Positions 1 through 7,431 of a stretch of DNA of 64,000 nt are shown here, piece by piece. The notes beneath the pieces are model-generated. The model ran no database searches. It worked only from the letters and a program-made list of their open reading frames with translations, and was not told the origin of the DNA. Made by a program: the position numbers and the translations under genes. Origin of the DNA: Burkholderiales bacterium (GTDB lineage Bacteria > Pseudomonadota > Gammaproteobacteria > Burkholderiales > Burkholderiaceae_C); NCBI GenBank assembly GCA_016191525.1, contig JACPOK010000016.1:356804-420803 (forward strand), read 5' to 3'. Position 1 is the first letter of the stretch. Each line of letters begins with the position of its first letter.

Positions 1-62
1 AAAATGAAAGCAAGCAGCCCGAATAACTCGAACGACAGACCGACAGAGAGAAAAGCCCCGCC

Positions 63-677
63 ATGAAACTGATTGGAGCCAACGCCAGCCCTTACGTGCG
101 CAAGGTGCGCATCGTCATGGCCGAGAAGAAGCTGGACTACCAGTTTGTGGCCGAAGACGTGTGGGCGGCCGAAACCACCATCGGGCAGTCCAACCCGCTG
201 GGCAAGGTGCCCTGCCTGGTGATGGAAGGCGGCGAAGCCCTCTTCGATTCACGCGTCATCGTCGAGTACCTGGACACGCTGTCGCCCGTGGGCAAGCTGA
301 TCCCGGCCGTGGGCCGCGAACGCGCCGAGGTGAAGACCTGGGAAGCGCTGGCCGACGGCGTGCTGGACGCGCTGATTCTGGCGCGCCTGGAAGCCAACTG
401 GGCCGGCCGCACCAAGGCCCAGCGCAGCCAGGCCTGGATCGACCGCCAGCTTTCCAAGACCCATGCCAGCCTGAAAGCCATGAGCCAGGGCCTGGGTGAG
501 AAACCGTTCTGCGCCGGCATCTACCTCAGCCTGGCCGACATCGCGGTGGGCTGCGCGCTGGGCTACCTGGATTTCCGTTTCGCCGACATCGACTGGCGCA
601 CTCCGTACCCGAACCTGGCCAAGCTTCACGAGAAGCTGATGCAGCGCCAGAGCTTCGTCGACACCAGGCCGGGCTGA
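63..677 (+). CDS. Glutathione S-transferase family protein (YibF-like)
   Basis: Soluble 204-residue protein with an N-terminal thioredoxin-fold GST domain followed by an all-alpha C-terminal domain. The N-terminus carries the SPYVRKVR block where GSTs of the YibF/Beta type place the glutathione-activating residue. The conserved cis-proline context is NPLGKVPCLV, followed by the FDSRVIVEYL block that contacts the glutathione gamma-glutamyl moiety. Length matches the family. There is no strong Shine-Dalgarno; a purine-rich GAGAGAAAAG lies 10-20 nt upstream. Substrate cannot be told from sequence. The stop codon sits in the loop of a perfect 8-bp hairpin shared with the convergent SDR gene. Known: such GSTs bind glutathione. 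Inferred: detoxification or redox role. Confidence 0.9.
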   Translation: MKLIGANASPYVRKVRIVMAEKKLDYQFVAEDVWAAETTIGQSNPLGKVPCLVMEGGEALFDSRVIVEYLDTLSPVGKLIPAVGRERAEVKTWEALADGVLDALILARLEANWAGRTKAQRSQAWIDRQLSKTHASLKAMSQGLGEKPFCAGIYLSLADIAVGCALGYLDFRFADIDWRTPYPNLAKLHEKLMQRQSFVDTRPG

Positions 678-685
678 GCCCGGCC
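667..685. terminator. Stop-codon hairpin between convergent genes
   Basis: Perfect 8-bp stem GGCCGGGC/GCCCGGCC with a 3-nt loop that is the TGA stop codon of the GST gene. It lies just before the convergent SDR stop codon. No T-tract follows on either strand, so it is at best an atypical bidirectional terminator or mRNA 3'-end stabiliser. Confidence 0.45.
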
Positions 686-686
686 T

Positions 687-1532
687 TCAGCCGCCCGTTG
701 CGCGGCGCACTGCCGCCTGGTACAGCCTGAAGGGCAGCAGCCGCAGCAATTTCATCGCGAGCGTGAAGCGCCGCGGAAAATGGATTTCGAATTGCCCGCG
801 CCGCCAGCCGCGAAGGATTTCCCGCGCCGCTTTCTCCGGCGTGATGAGTGCCGGCATACTGAACTGGTTCTGGGCCGTCAGCGGGGTTTCCACGAAGCCC
901 GGGTTCACCAGGCTCACGCCGATGCCCGTGCCCTGCAGGTCCAGGTACAGCGCCTCGGCCAGGTTGATCAGCGCCGCCTTGGTGGGCCCGTAGGCCAGGC
1001 TTTTGGGCAGGCCGCGAAAGCCCGCCACGCTGCTGACCAGGCTGATATGCCCGCGCTGCCTCGCCAGGAAGTGGGGCAGCACTGCATCCAGCACGTGCAG
1101 CGCGCCCACATAGTTCACCTGCTGGTGGTGCAACATCTCCTGCAGGCTGAACGCGGTGGCGCGCTGTTCGCGGTAGTAGCCGGCGCAATACATCACCATG
1201 TCGATCGGGCCGCTGGCCAGGATGGCCTGGGCCGAGCAGCGCACGCCCTCGCGGTCTGCCACATCCAGCGGCACCGCCAGCGAGCCGGGATGCAGCGCGG
1301 TGAAGTCGCGCAAGGCTTCCTCGTTGCGCGCTGACAGCACCACTTGCGCGCCAGCGGCGTGCAACGCCGAAGCGGTGGCGCGGCCAATGCCGCTGGACGC
1401 ACCCACCACCCACACGGTGCGCCCGCGCCAGTCGGCCTGCGGCGGGTTGAGCGCGCCGAACAGGCCTCGGCCACTATGTTTTTGATAGCTGGCCGCGACC
1501 GTCTCGCGCGGGCTGGAGGCCAATTCGATCAT
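687..1532 (-). CDS. Short-chain dehydrogenase/reductase, last gene of the lipid-modification operon
   Basis: Classical SDR of 281 residues. A Rossmann NAD(P)-binding motif GASSGIG lies near residue 44, with an NAG-like region replaced by YCAGYY, the catalytic serine in SLVSSVAG and the YGPTK catalytic Tyr/Lys pair. The start ATG overlaps the stop of the upstream DUF3833 gene (ATGA). This closes a seven-gene minus-strand operon beginning at 7127. The first 30 residues before the Rossmann fold are not typical, and residues about 15-33 are encoded by a copy of the dispersed repeat (about 1434-1489). Substrate unknown; context suggests reduction or oxidation of a lipid-derived carbonyl. Function of the extension: none inferred. 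Confidence 0.88.
   Translation of the reverse strand: MIELASSPRETVAASYQKHSGRGLFGALNPPQADWRGRTVWVVGASSGIGRATASALHAAGAQVVLSARNEEALRDFTALHPGSLAVPLDVADREGVRCSAQAILASGPIDMVMYCAGYYREQRATAFSLQEMLHHQQVNYVGALHVLDAVLPHFLARQRGHISLVSSVAGFRGLPKSLAYGPTKAALINLAEALYLDLQGTGIGVSLVNPGFVETPLTAQNQFSMPALITPEKAAREILRGWRRGQFEIHFPRRFTLAMKLLRLLPFRLYQAAVRRATGG
1434..1489 (-). repeat. Dispersed repeat copy R1 (inside SDR gene)
   Basis: Read on the minus strand it begins GCTATCAAAAACATAG and continues with CGG and GCGCTC blocks in register with the other copies. It is translated within the SDR N-terminus. The most diverged of the seven copies; aligned by eye without gaps over about 40 bases. Confidence 0.55.
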
Positions 1533-2059
1533 CGTTTCGAAAAGGACAGCGTCACTTCCCCCACCTTGAAGCCGAACTTGCTCATCACGGCCTTGTTGAG
1601 CATCACCGAGCCATTCATCAGGTACATCCAGTCGTCCATCTGCACTTCCAAGATACGCCCATCCACCGGCAGCGCGAGCGTGTAGGCCCAGCGGAACGCA
1701 TTGCCGGCCTGCTGACCCTGCGCCTCGCCGACCACGTCGTCGGCGCGGCCGGTGTAGCGCCCCCCGGCCAGCCGCCGCAGGCGCCAGATGCGCCGCTGTG
1801 TGGTTCCGTCAGAATAGGTGAAGGCTTCATCGAGCACGCCCTCGTCGCCCTGCCAGCTGCACTTCATCACCACCGTGAAGCGCTTGACGACCTTGCCCGA
1901 ACGGTCGGTGAACAGTCCCCAGGCGTCCACGGTGCCGTTGAAATACTCGCTCAATTCGAGTGCCGGCTTTTCACTGGCGTAGTCCGGCGGTTGTGGCGGC
2001 GTCGCGCAGCCAGCCAGCGCGCCGGCCAGCGTGGCTACAAGCAGCAGCCGGTGTTTCAT
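1529..2059 (-). CDS. DUF3833 family lipoprotein
   Basis: A 176-residue predicted lipoprotein: N-terminal signal with lipobox LAGC placing the lipidated cysteine at residue 18. The body contains the family's characteristic run of beta strands ending in LSFSKR, with a WMYLMNG segment. DUF3833 proteins are known mostly from operons with Cfa, DUF1365 and FAD-oxidoreductase genes, exactly the context here. Biochemical role is not established. It overlaps its neighbours on both sides by 4 bp. Inferred location: periplasmic face of inner or outer membrane, possibly handling modified lipid. Confidence 0.85.
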   Translation of the reverse strand: MKHRLLLVATLAGALAGCATPPQPPDYASEKPALELSEYFNGTVDAWGLFTDRSGKVVKRFTVVMKCSWQGDEGVLDEAFTYSDGTTQRRIWRLRRLAGGRYTGRADDVVGEAQGQQAGNAFRWAYTLALPVDGRILEVQMDDWMYLMNGSVMLNKAVMSKFGFKVGEVTLSFSKR

Positions 2060-3312
2060 GAATCACTCCCGGTGCGGATCAGGGTCAGGTACAGCGTGGC
2101 GGCGGCCGCCAGCTTGAGCAGGCAGGGCAGCAGGCAGTAGGCGATGCCCAGCGCCTGCAGCGCCTGTGCGTCGCGCGCGCCCGGCGAGTAGCCGGCCAGT
2201 TGCAGCAGCGGCAGGGCCAGGCCCGCAGCCAGCGCGAGGTTGAGCTTGGTCGCGAAGTTCCACCAGCCAAAGTAAGCGCCTTCGCCGCGCCCGCGGTCGC
2301 CGGCCCGCGCAATCACGCCGGCCAGCAGCGCGCCGGGCAGGGCCAGGTCCGCGCCCAGCGCCGCACCTGACAGCGCGCAGACGGTGATGAACGCCGCGGT
2401 GTCGCCGGGTCCGAGCAGCGCGGCCCAGATGAAGACGCCGGTGGCCAGCGCCATGCCGGCCAGCCAGCTGCGCGCCAGGCCCAGCCGCCGCACTATGCGC
2501 AGCCACACCGGCATGGACAGCGCCGCACAAAAGAAATACGCGGCCAGGAAAACCGGCTCTATGCCGGGCGGCGCCTGCAGCCGGTCCTGCACGAAGAACA
2601 GCACCAGTGTCGCCGGCACTGCGCTGGCAATGCCGTTCAGCATGAACACCGCCAGCAACCGGCGGAACGCGGGCTGCGCAAACGGGGCCCACACACTGCC
2701 TGTGCGCTGCCGCGTTTGTGGCTCGGGCCGGCGCGCGCGGGCCCACGCGGTCCAGCCCGCCGCCAGTGCCACGGCAAACACCATGGCGGTGGCTGCAAGC
2801 CCCAGGGTCAACGGCAACACCGAGGCCAGCAGCACGCCGGCCAGTCCCAGGCCCTCTCGCCAGCCGACGATGCGGCTGCGCTGCGCCTCGTCGCCGCCAA
2901 GCATGGCGCCCCAGGACTGGTGCGTCACGCTCAGCACGCTGTAGCCGGCGTAAGTGACGACCAGCATCGCCGCGGCCCAGCCCACCAGCACAGCGGGCTC
3001 GCGCCCGGGCGGAAAGAACAGCAGCGCGAAGCCCAGCGCCAGCACGAACGCCGCGCCCGCGCCCAGCGCCAGCACCGCGCGGGTGGAGCGGGCGAACAGC
3101 CGGTCGCTCCAGCGGCCGATCAGCGGGTCGCTCACCGCGTCAAGCAGCCGCGCCGCCAGCAGCACCACGCCCAGCGTGGCCAGCGGCACGCCAAACTCCC
3201 GCGCATAGTGGTTGGGCAGCACCACGTACAGCGGCAACGCCACAAAGGCCAGCGGCAAGCCGAGCAGCCCGTAGCGAAAGCCGTCCATGGCGCTGAAGCG
3301 GCCGGCGCTCAT
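2056..3312 (-). CDS. MFS transporter of the MelB/GPH type
   Basis: 418 residues, about 12 hydrophobic segments. The loop after the second helix contains DAVSDPLIGRWSDR, the form of the MFS loop signature seen in sodium-glycoside (GPH, MFS_2) transporters. The start ATG overlaps the upstream stop by ATGA and the stop overlaps the DUF3833 start. Substrate cannot be deduced. In this operon a lipid, lysolipid or fatty-acid precursor is a plausible cargo, because GPH relatives include lysophospholipid carriers, but this is inference only. Confidence 0.85.
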   Translation of the reverse strand: MSAGRFSAMDGFRYGLLGLPLAFVALPLYVVLPNHYAREFGVPLATLGVVLLAARLLDAVSDPLIGRWSDRLFARSTRAVLALGAGAAFVLALGFALLFFPPGREPAVLVGWAAAMLVVTYAGYSVLSVTHQSWGAMLGGDEAQRSRIVGWREGLGLAGVLLASVLPLTLGLAATAMVFAVALAAGWTAWARARRPEPQTRQRTGSVWAPFAQPAFRRLLAVFMLNGIASAVPATLVLFFVQDRLQAPPGIEPVFLAAYFFCAALSMPVWLRIVRRLGLARSWLAGMALATGVFIWAALLGPGDTAAFITVCALSGAALGADLALPGALLAGVIARAGDRGRGEGAYFGWWNFATKLNLALAAGLALPLLQLAGYSPGARDAQALQALGIAYCLLPCLLKLAAAATLYLTLIRTGSDS

Positions 3313-3827
3313 GCGGGCGCGCCGGCCAGCAGCGCTTCGCGCAGGCCCGGCTCCGAGGTGTTGGGCGACAGCCAGATACCGAAGAACAGGCTGGAGAACT
3401 GCGCGTCGCGGATCTCGCCCAGGCGCTTGCCGTTGAACGCGAACGCGGCGCCCTGCCCGGGCTGGTGAATGCCCGTGATGCGGTCACCGGGGCGCACGTC
3501 CGGCAGCAGCTTGCCGAGCGCGGCCTGCCATTGCGCGGCCTGTTGCTCGCTGAAGCCGCCGGTGCGCCGCATTTCCGTGATCGAGCGCCTGGCGATGTCG
3601 GCCCCGCTGAAGGCGCGCAGGTAATCCAGCTCCAGCACGAAGGCGTGGAAAGCGAACGCGCTCTGGCGAAAGCCCGGTGTCACCCACAGGGCGGCATCGT
3701 AAACGTCCAGTCCCCAGAAGCGCAACCGGCCCCTGCCCGCGGCGCGCGCGCCGGGCAGCGGGCCGGGTTCGGGCGCGGCTTGTCCCCACGCCAGCGTGTG
3801 AGAAGCAAACAAGGCCAGAGCCCGCAC
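3309..3827 (-). CDS. Chalcone-isomerase-like periplasmic protein
   Basis: The chalcone isomerase fold is suggested by the core from GLDVYDAALWV through the LELDYLRAFSGADIA and LPDVRPGDRI blocks to the FFGIWLSPNT terminus, as in bacterial chalcone-isomerase-like proteins. Those proteins usually lack the plant isomerase activity, and known relatives bind fatty acids. I chose the GTG at 3827 because it gives a short secretion signal (MRALALFASHTLAWG). An in-frame ATG at 3929 would overlap cfa by 85 bp. No Shine-Dalgarno is visible. The candidate start and signal peptide lie inside dispersed-repeat copy R2, so the original start may have been rewritten by that element. The stop overlaps the MFS start. 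Confidence 0.75.
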   Translation of the reverse strand: MRALALFASHTLAWGQAAPEPGPLPGARAAGRGRLRFWGLDVYDAALWVTPGFRQSAFAFHAFVLELDYLRAFSGADIARRSITEMRRTGGFSEQQAAQWQAALGKLLPDVRPGDRITGIHQPGQGAAFAFNGKRLGEIRDAQFSSLFFGIWLSPNTSEPGLREALLAGAPA

Positions 3828-3860
3828 CAGTAGTGCGCGACGCGCTATCGTTTCAATAGC
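3803..3860 (-). repeat. Dispersed repeat copy R2 (cfa end / chalcone-isomerase-like start)
   Basis: On the minus strand it begins GCTATTGAAACGATAGC and keeps GCAC, GGTGCG and CTCTG blocks, with one 2-base insertion relative to the other copies. It supplies the last codons and TAG stop of cfa and the probable signal peptide of the next gene. Confidence 0.65.
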
Positions 3861-5056
3861 GTGTACTGCACCACGTCGATATTGGACTGGTCGAACGCGG
3901 CCTCGCAGTAGGCGAGGTAGAACTCCCATATGCGCACGAACCTTTCATCAAACCCCAGCTGCAGCACCCGCTGTTTTTCGGCCAGGAAGCTGTCACGCCA
4001 GCGGCGCAGTGTCTCGGCATAGTCGGCGCCGAACGCCATCTCATCCACCACGTCCAGGCCGGCGGCCCGGGCCTCGCGGCGGAATTCGCGCGGGCAGGGC
4101 AGGCAGCCGCCGGGGAAGATGTATTGCTGGATGAAGTCGGTGGACTGGATGTAGCGGTTCCACAGCGTGTCGTCGATCACGATGCTCTGGATGCAGGCGC
4201 GGCCGCCCGGCTTGAGCAGGCGCTTCACCGCCTGGAAATACTGGGGCCAGTATTCGCGGCCCACCGCCTCGACCATCTCCACCGAGCAGATCGCGTCGAA
4301 CGGCGCATCGGTGATGTCGCGGTAGTCCTGCAGCCGCAGGTCCGATTTCAGGCCCAGGCGCTGCATGCGCGCCTGCGCGAACCCCAGCTGCTCGGCCGAC
4401 AGCGTCACGCCGGTGACGGTCGCGCCGAATTCGGCCGCGCCCATCTCGGCCAGCGCGCCCCAGCCGCAGCCCAGTTCCAGCACGCGGTCGCCGGATTTGA
4501 CGCCGGCCATGCGCAGGGTGCGGCGCACCTTGGCGTGCTGGGCCCGGCGCATGTCACCGTTGGTGTCGCCTTCGAACCAGGCCGACGAGTAATTCATCGT
4601 GCCGTCCAGCCACAACTCATAGAACGCATTGCCCAGGTCGTAATGGGCGTGGATATTCTTCTGGCTGTTGGCGCGGGTGTTGCGGTTCAGCAGGTGCTTC
4701 ATGCGGTAGAAGAGGCGTCCCGCCCAGCTGCCGTAGATCACGTCTTCCACCTGGTTGCGGTTGGCGATGAAAACCTTCAGCAGCTCGGTCAGGCTGGGCG
4801 TGGTCCAGTCGCCCGCGATGTAGCTCTCGGCGAAACCGATGTCGCCCGATTTCAGAGCCGCGGCGCAGACGTTCCAGTTGCGCAGCGTGATGGCGGCGTG
4901 CGGCGCATGGCCGCTGCCGAAGCGCTGCACCGAGCCGCCGGGCAGCTGCACGGCGAGCGTGCCATGCACCAGGCCCTGCATCAGCTTGAGCGCGCTGCGC
5001 GCGGTGGCCGGCGCGTCGGCGGGAATGGCAAAGCGGGGGGCGGTCGTCGTGTTCAT
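3845..5056 (-). CDS. cfa: Cyclopropane-fatty-acid synthase family methyltransferase
   Basis: SAM-dependent C-methyltransferase of 403 residues acting on unsaturated acyl chains of membrane phospholipids. An N-terminal lipid-binding region precedes the SAM motif VLELGCGWG at residues 192-200. Other family blocks are HYDLGNAFYELWLD, MNYSSAWF, SVEMVEAVG and the C-terminal YCEAAF..NIDVVQYTL. The ATG at 5056 was chosen over an upstream in-frame ATG because it overlaps the DUF1365 stop (ATGA) and matches the usual N-terminus. Adjacent FAD oxidoreductase and DUF1365 genes make a furan-fatty-acid type methylase (UfaM-like) as likely as a true cyclopropane synthase. The last codons lie in repeat R2. 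Confidence 0.93.
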   Translation of the reverse strand: MNTTTAPRFAIPADAPATARSALKLMQGLVHGTLAVQLPGGSVQRFGSGHAPHAAITLRNWNVCAAALKSGDIGFAESYIAGDWTTPSLTELLKVFIANRNQVEDVIYGSWAGRLFYRMKHLLNRNTRANSQKNIHAHYDLGNAFYELWLDGTMNYSSAWFEGDTNGDMRRAQHAKVRRTLRMAGVKSGDRVLELGCGWGALAEMGAAEFGATVTGVTLSAEQLGFAQARMQRLGLKSDLRLQDYRDITDAPFDAICSVEMVEAVGREYWPQYFQAVKRLLKPGGRACIQSIVIDDTLWNRYIQSTDFIQQYIFPGGCLPCPREFRREARAAGLDVVDEMAFGADYAETLRRWRDSFLAEKQRVLQLGFDERFVRIWEFYLAYCEAAFDQSNIDVVQYTLLKR

Positions 5057-5832
5057 GGCGGGTTGAGTTGGCGCGTGACCAGGGAATCGGGCGTGGCGGG
5101 CTTGCTGAAGAACCGGACGCGCTTGGCCCACAGGCGCAGGGCCTGCCAGTGGATGCGGGCGATCACGCCCAGCGTCATCGCCGGGTGGCGCCACAGCGCG
5201 CGGCGCAGGGCGGCGGCCGTTGCGGGCTCCAGCGCGCCGCTGACGCTGGTCTGCAGCAGCAGGCCGTCGGCGTCGTCGTAGTCAATGCGGGCCACGGTGC
5301 GGCTGCGCGTGCCATCCACCATGAAACGGAAACGGTAGGCGCCTTCCACCTTGCAGAAGGGCGACACGTGGAAGGCCTTGCCCGCGTGCAGCTCGGCGCC
5401 GAAGACAGGCGCATCCAGCAGGTAGCAATGGCGCTCGCCGAAGGTGTTGTTCACCTCCACCACGATGGCGCGCAGCGAACCGTCGGCGCGATGGCAGTAC
5501 CAGAAGCTCACGGGCTTGAAGGTGTAGCCCAGCACGCGCGGGTAGCAATGCAGCCACGCTTCGCCATCGGCATCGGGGACGCCGTTGCCGGCCAGCAATT
5601 CGTCCAGCCATTCGAGCGCGTTGTCGCGGCCGTCGCCATGGTCACGGTCGAAAAAGCTCAGCGCCCCGCGCCGGTTGTGCGCCAGCGCACCGCTGCCTTC
5701 GCGGTGCAGCCGGCGCAGCGGCAGGAACAGGAAATAGGTGGGATAGGCAAAGGCATTGCGCGCGGGCCGCACGCGGGTGTGGCGCACCTGGCCGAAGCCG
5801 ATCAGGGCGCCGCCCGGCGGCGTGCCATTCAC
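5053..5832 (-). CDS. DUF1365 family protein (UfaO-like)
   Basis: 259 residues starting at a GTG that overlaps the upstream FAD-oxidoreductase stop (GTGA). Family blocks visible: GQVRHTRVRPARNAFAYP at the N-terminus, LLAGNGVPD, PRVLGYTFKPVSFWYCH, and EVNNTFGERHCYLL. DUF1365 genes are almost always next to an FAD-dependent amine-oxidase-like gene and a Cfa-type gene. In Rhodobacter sphaeroides, as I recall, a member is implicated in oxygen insertion during furan fatty acid synthesis. That role here is inference from context. Confidence 0.9.
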   Translation of the reverse strand: MNGTPPGGALIGFGQVRHTRVRPARNAFAYPTYFLFLPLRRLHREGSGALAHNRRGALSFFDRDHGDGRDNALEWLDELLAGNGVPDADGEAWLHCYPRVLGYTFKPVSFWYCHRADGSLRAIVVEVNNTFGERHCYLLDAPVFGAELHAGKAFHVSPFCKVEGAYRFRFMVDGTRSRTVARIDYDDADGLLLQTSVSGALEPATAAALRRALWRHPAMTLGVIARIHWQALRLWAKRVRFFSKPATPDSLVTRQLNPP

Positions 5833-7127
5833 GCCGTGGCCTCCGCGGGCTGCAACGCCTTCACCAGCAGTTGCCGCGCCACGCCCTGGCCGGCCTTCAG
5901 GCCGTCTTCATGGAAGCCGTATCCCATCCAGGCACCGCAGAAATAGGTGTGCCTGCGCCCCTGCAGCTGGGACACCTGTGCCTGGGCCTGGACGGCTGCC
6001 AGGTCGAACACCGGATGCGCATAGTCGAATTCGCCCATGATCTGGTTACGTGGAATCTCCGCCAGCGGATTCAGCGACACCAGCACCGGCTGCCGCCACG
6101 GCAGCGGCTGCAGGCGGTTCAGCAGGTAGTGCAGGCAGACCTGCGTGTCCGCTGCCCCGGCGGGCCGCTCGTAGTTCCACGCGGCCCACGCCGCAGGGTT
6201 GGCCGGTAGCACAGAGGAGTCGGTGTGCAGCACCGCGCGATTGGGCTGGTAGCGGATCGCGCCCAGCACTTCGCGCTCGTGTGCGTCCGGCTCGTGCAGC
6301 AGCGCCAGCGCCTGGTCGGAATGGGTGGCCAGCACCACCTTGTCGAAGCGCTCGCTGCCCTGGCCGGTGACGATCTCCACGCCGCCCTCATCGCGCAGCA
6401 CCCGGCGCACCGGCGTGTTCAGCCGCTTGTCGGCGATGCGGCCGACGATGGCATCCACATAGTTGCGCGCGCCGCCCGCCACCGTCCACCATTGCGGGCG
6501 GTCAGCCACCTGCAGCAGGCCGTGGTTGTGGCAAAAACGGATCATGGTGCTGACCGGGAAGCGCAGCATCTGGTCGGTGGGACAGCTCCAGATGCAGCCG
6601 ATCATCGGCAGGAAGTACCAGTCGCGGAATTCGGCGCTGAAGCCGTTGGCGTCCAGGAACTCGCCCAGCGGCTGGGCCATCTGCTCGTCATGCCCCGCCT
6701 CGGCGATGCGCGTGGCCATCGCGTTGAACCGCATCAGGTCGCGCAGCATGCGCCAGAAGCGCGGGCGCAGCAGGTTGGCACGCTGCGCGAACACGGAGGA
6801 CAGCGAGGTGCCGCTCCACTCCAGGGCGCCCGGCCCGAAGGCGCCCGGCACCTTGACCGAAAACGACATGTCCGAAGGCGCCGTGGCGATGCCCAGTGTC
6901 TTGAACAGCGCGATCAGCTGCGGGTAGGTGCGTTCGTTATAGACCAGGAAGCCGGTGTCCACGCCGTGCGTGACTGGCACGCCCGCCACCGGCAGCGTCA
7001 CGTCCACCGTGTGCGTGTGGCCGCCCCACCAGGAGCCGGCTTCATAGAGGGTGATGTCCGCCCGCCCGGCCAGTGTGTGCGCCACCGCGAGGCCGGAGAT
7101 GCCCGAGCCGACGATGGCGACCCTCAT
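5829..7127 (-). CDS. FAD-dependent oxidoreductase, amine-oxidase fold (UfaD-like)
   Basis: 432 residues. Dinucleotide-binding motif GSGISG at residues 7-12 is followed by the acidic LYEA end of the second strand and the GGHTHTVDV block. A C-terminal FAD-binding segment FCGAWMGYGFHEDGL is typical of NAD/FAD-binding amine-oxidase-like desaturases. First gene of the operon. There is no Shine-Dalgarno before its ATG. An upstream 83-codon open frame (start 7375) ends in an ATGA overlap with this start, so coupled translation is possible though unproven. Likely role: desaturation or oxidation of an acyl chain in concert with Cfa and DUF1365. Confidence 0.9.
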   Translation of the reverse strand: MRVAIVGSGISGLAVAHTLAGRADITLYEAGSWWGGHTHTVDVTLPVAGVPVTHGVDTGFLVYNERTYPQLIALFKTLGIATAPSDMSFSVKVPGAFGPGALEWSGTSLSSVFAQRANLLRPRFWRMLRDLMRFNAMATRIAEAGHDEQMAQPLGEFLDANGFSAEFRDWYFLPMIGCIWSCPTDQMLRFPVSTMIRFCHNHGLLQVADRPQWWTVAGGARNYVDAIVGRIADKRLNTPVRRVLRDEGGVEIVTGQGSERFDKVVLATHSDQALALLHEPDAHEREVLGAIRYQPNRAVLHTDSSVLPANPAAWAAWNYERPAGAADTQVCLHYLLNRLQPLPWRQPVLVSLNPLAEIPRNQIMGEFDYAHPVFDLAAVQAQAQVSQLQGRRHTYFCGAWMGYGFHEDGLKAGQGVARQLLVKALQPAEATA

Positions 7128-7388
7128 GCGGGGCTACCGGCGGCGGGGGAGAATAAAAATGCTGCGAAGCGCCCCTGGACGAAGGAGGGAGGGAGGGAGG
7201 AGGAGAAGAGTCGCCCCGGGATTGCAGCCGGACTGACTTCGTCCGGCCGGCTTCGCAGCAATAACTGAATTCCTGACATGGCTGGCCATGCCCTTTCATA
7301 GACGCGCACCACTGCATGGCAGTTCCCCGCCAAGCGGGCCGCCAGCTGGTAAATTTTTGTGAATACGGCGCTCATGCAAATGGTCTGT

Positions 7389-7417
7389 ACTGATCGGTCA
7401 CATTATGACCGATCAGT
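7389..7417. promoter_or_regulatory. 29-bp palindrome, TetR-type operator candidate
   Basis: Perfect 12-bp arms ACTGATCGGTCA and TGACCGATCAGT separated by CATTA. The half-site resembles operators of TetR-family repressors. It overlaps the spacer and -10 of the promoter described at 7402-7430, and neither side has the T-tract expected of a terminator. Confidence 0.65.
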
Positions 7418-7430
7418 TTTCAGTCTGCAA
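7402..7430 (-). promoter_or_regulatory. Sigma-70-like promoter for the lipid-modification operon
   Basis: On the minus strand TTGCAG (7430-7425) and CATAAT (7407-7402) are separated by 17 nt. The -10 sits within the palindrome, an arrangement suited to repression by a dimeric regulator. No regulator gene of TetR type is in the window. Confidence 0.55.
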
Positions 7431-7431
7431 G

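Larger units (their letters stand above)
7128..7431. other. Operon leader and intergenic region
   Basis: 304 bases without a convincing gene. From right to left it holds the palindromic promoter at 7389-7430, and a long inverted repeat (TGCTGCGAAGC at 7160-7170 and its complement at 7250-7260) enclosing a 7-bp-stem hairpin at 7227-7247. It also holds a purine tract with four G-runs at about 7183-7202. If transcription starts near 7395 the FAD gene has a leader of about 270 nt. An 83-codon open frame (7375 to 7124, minus) crosses the region, but its codon choice is mixed and I do not call it a gene. Confidence 0.7.

Noticed and set aside
49..62. Promoter for the GST gene
   Set aside because: Too little upstream sequence is present at the window edge to judge.
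7389..7417. Palindrome considered as a terminator for the peroxidase gene
   Set aside because: No T-tract on the downstream side and it overlaps a good promoter facing the next operon; operator is the better reading.
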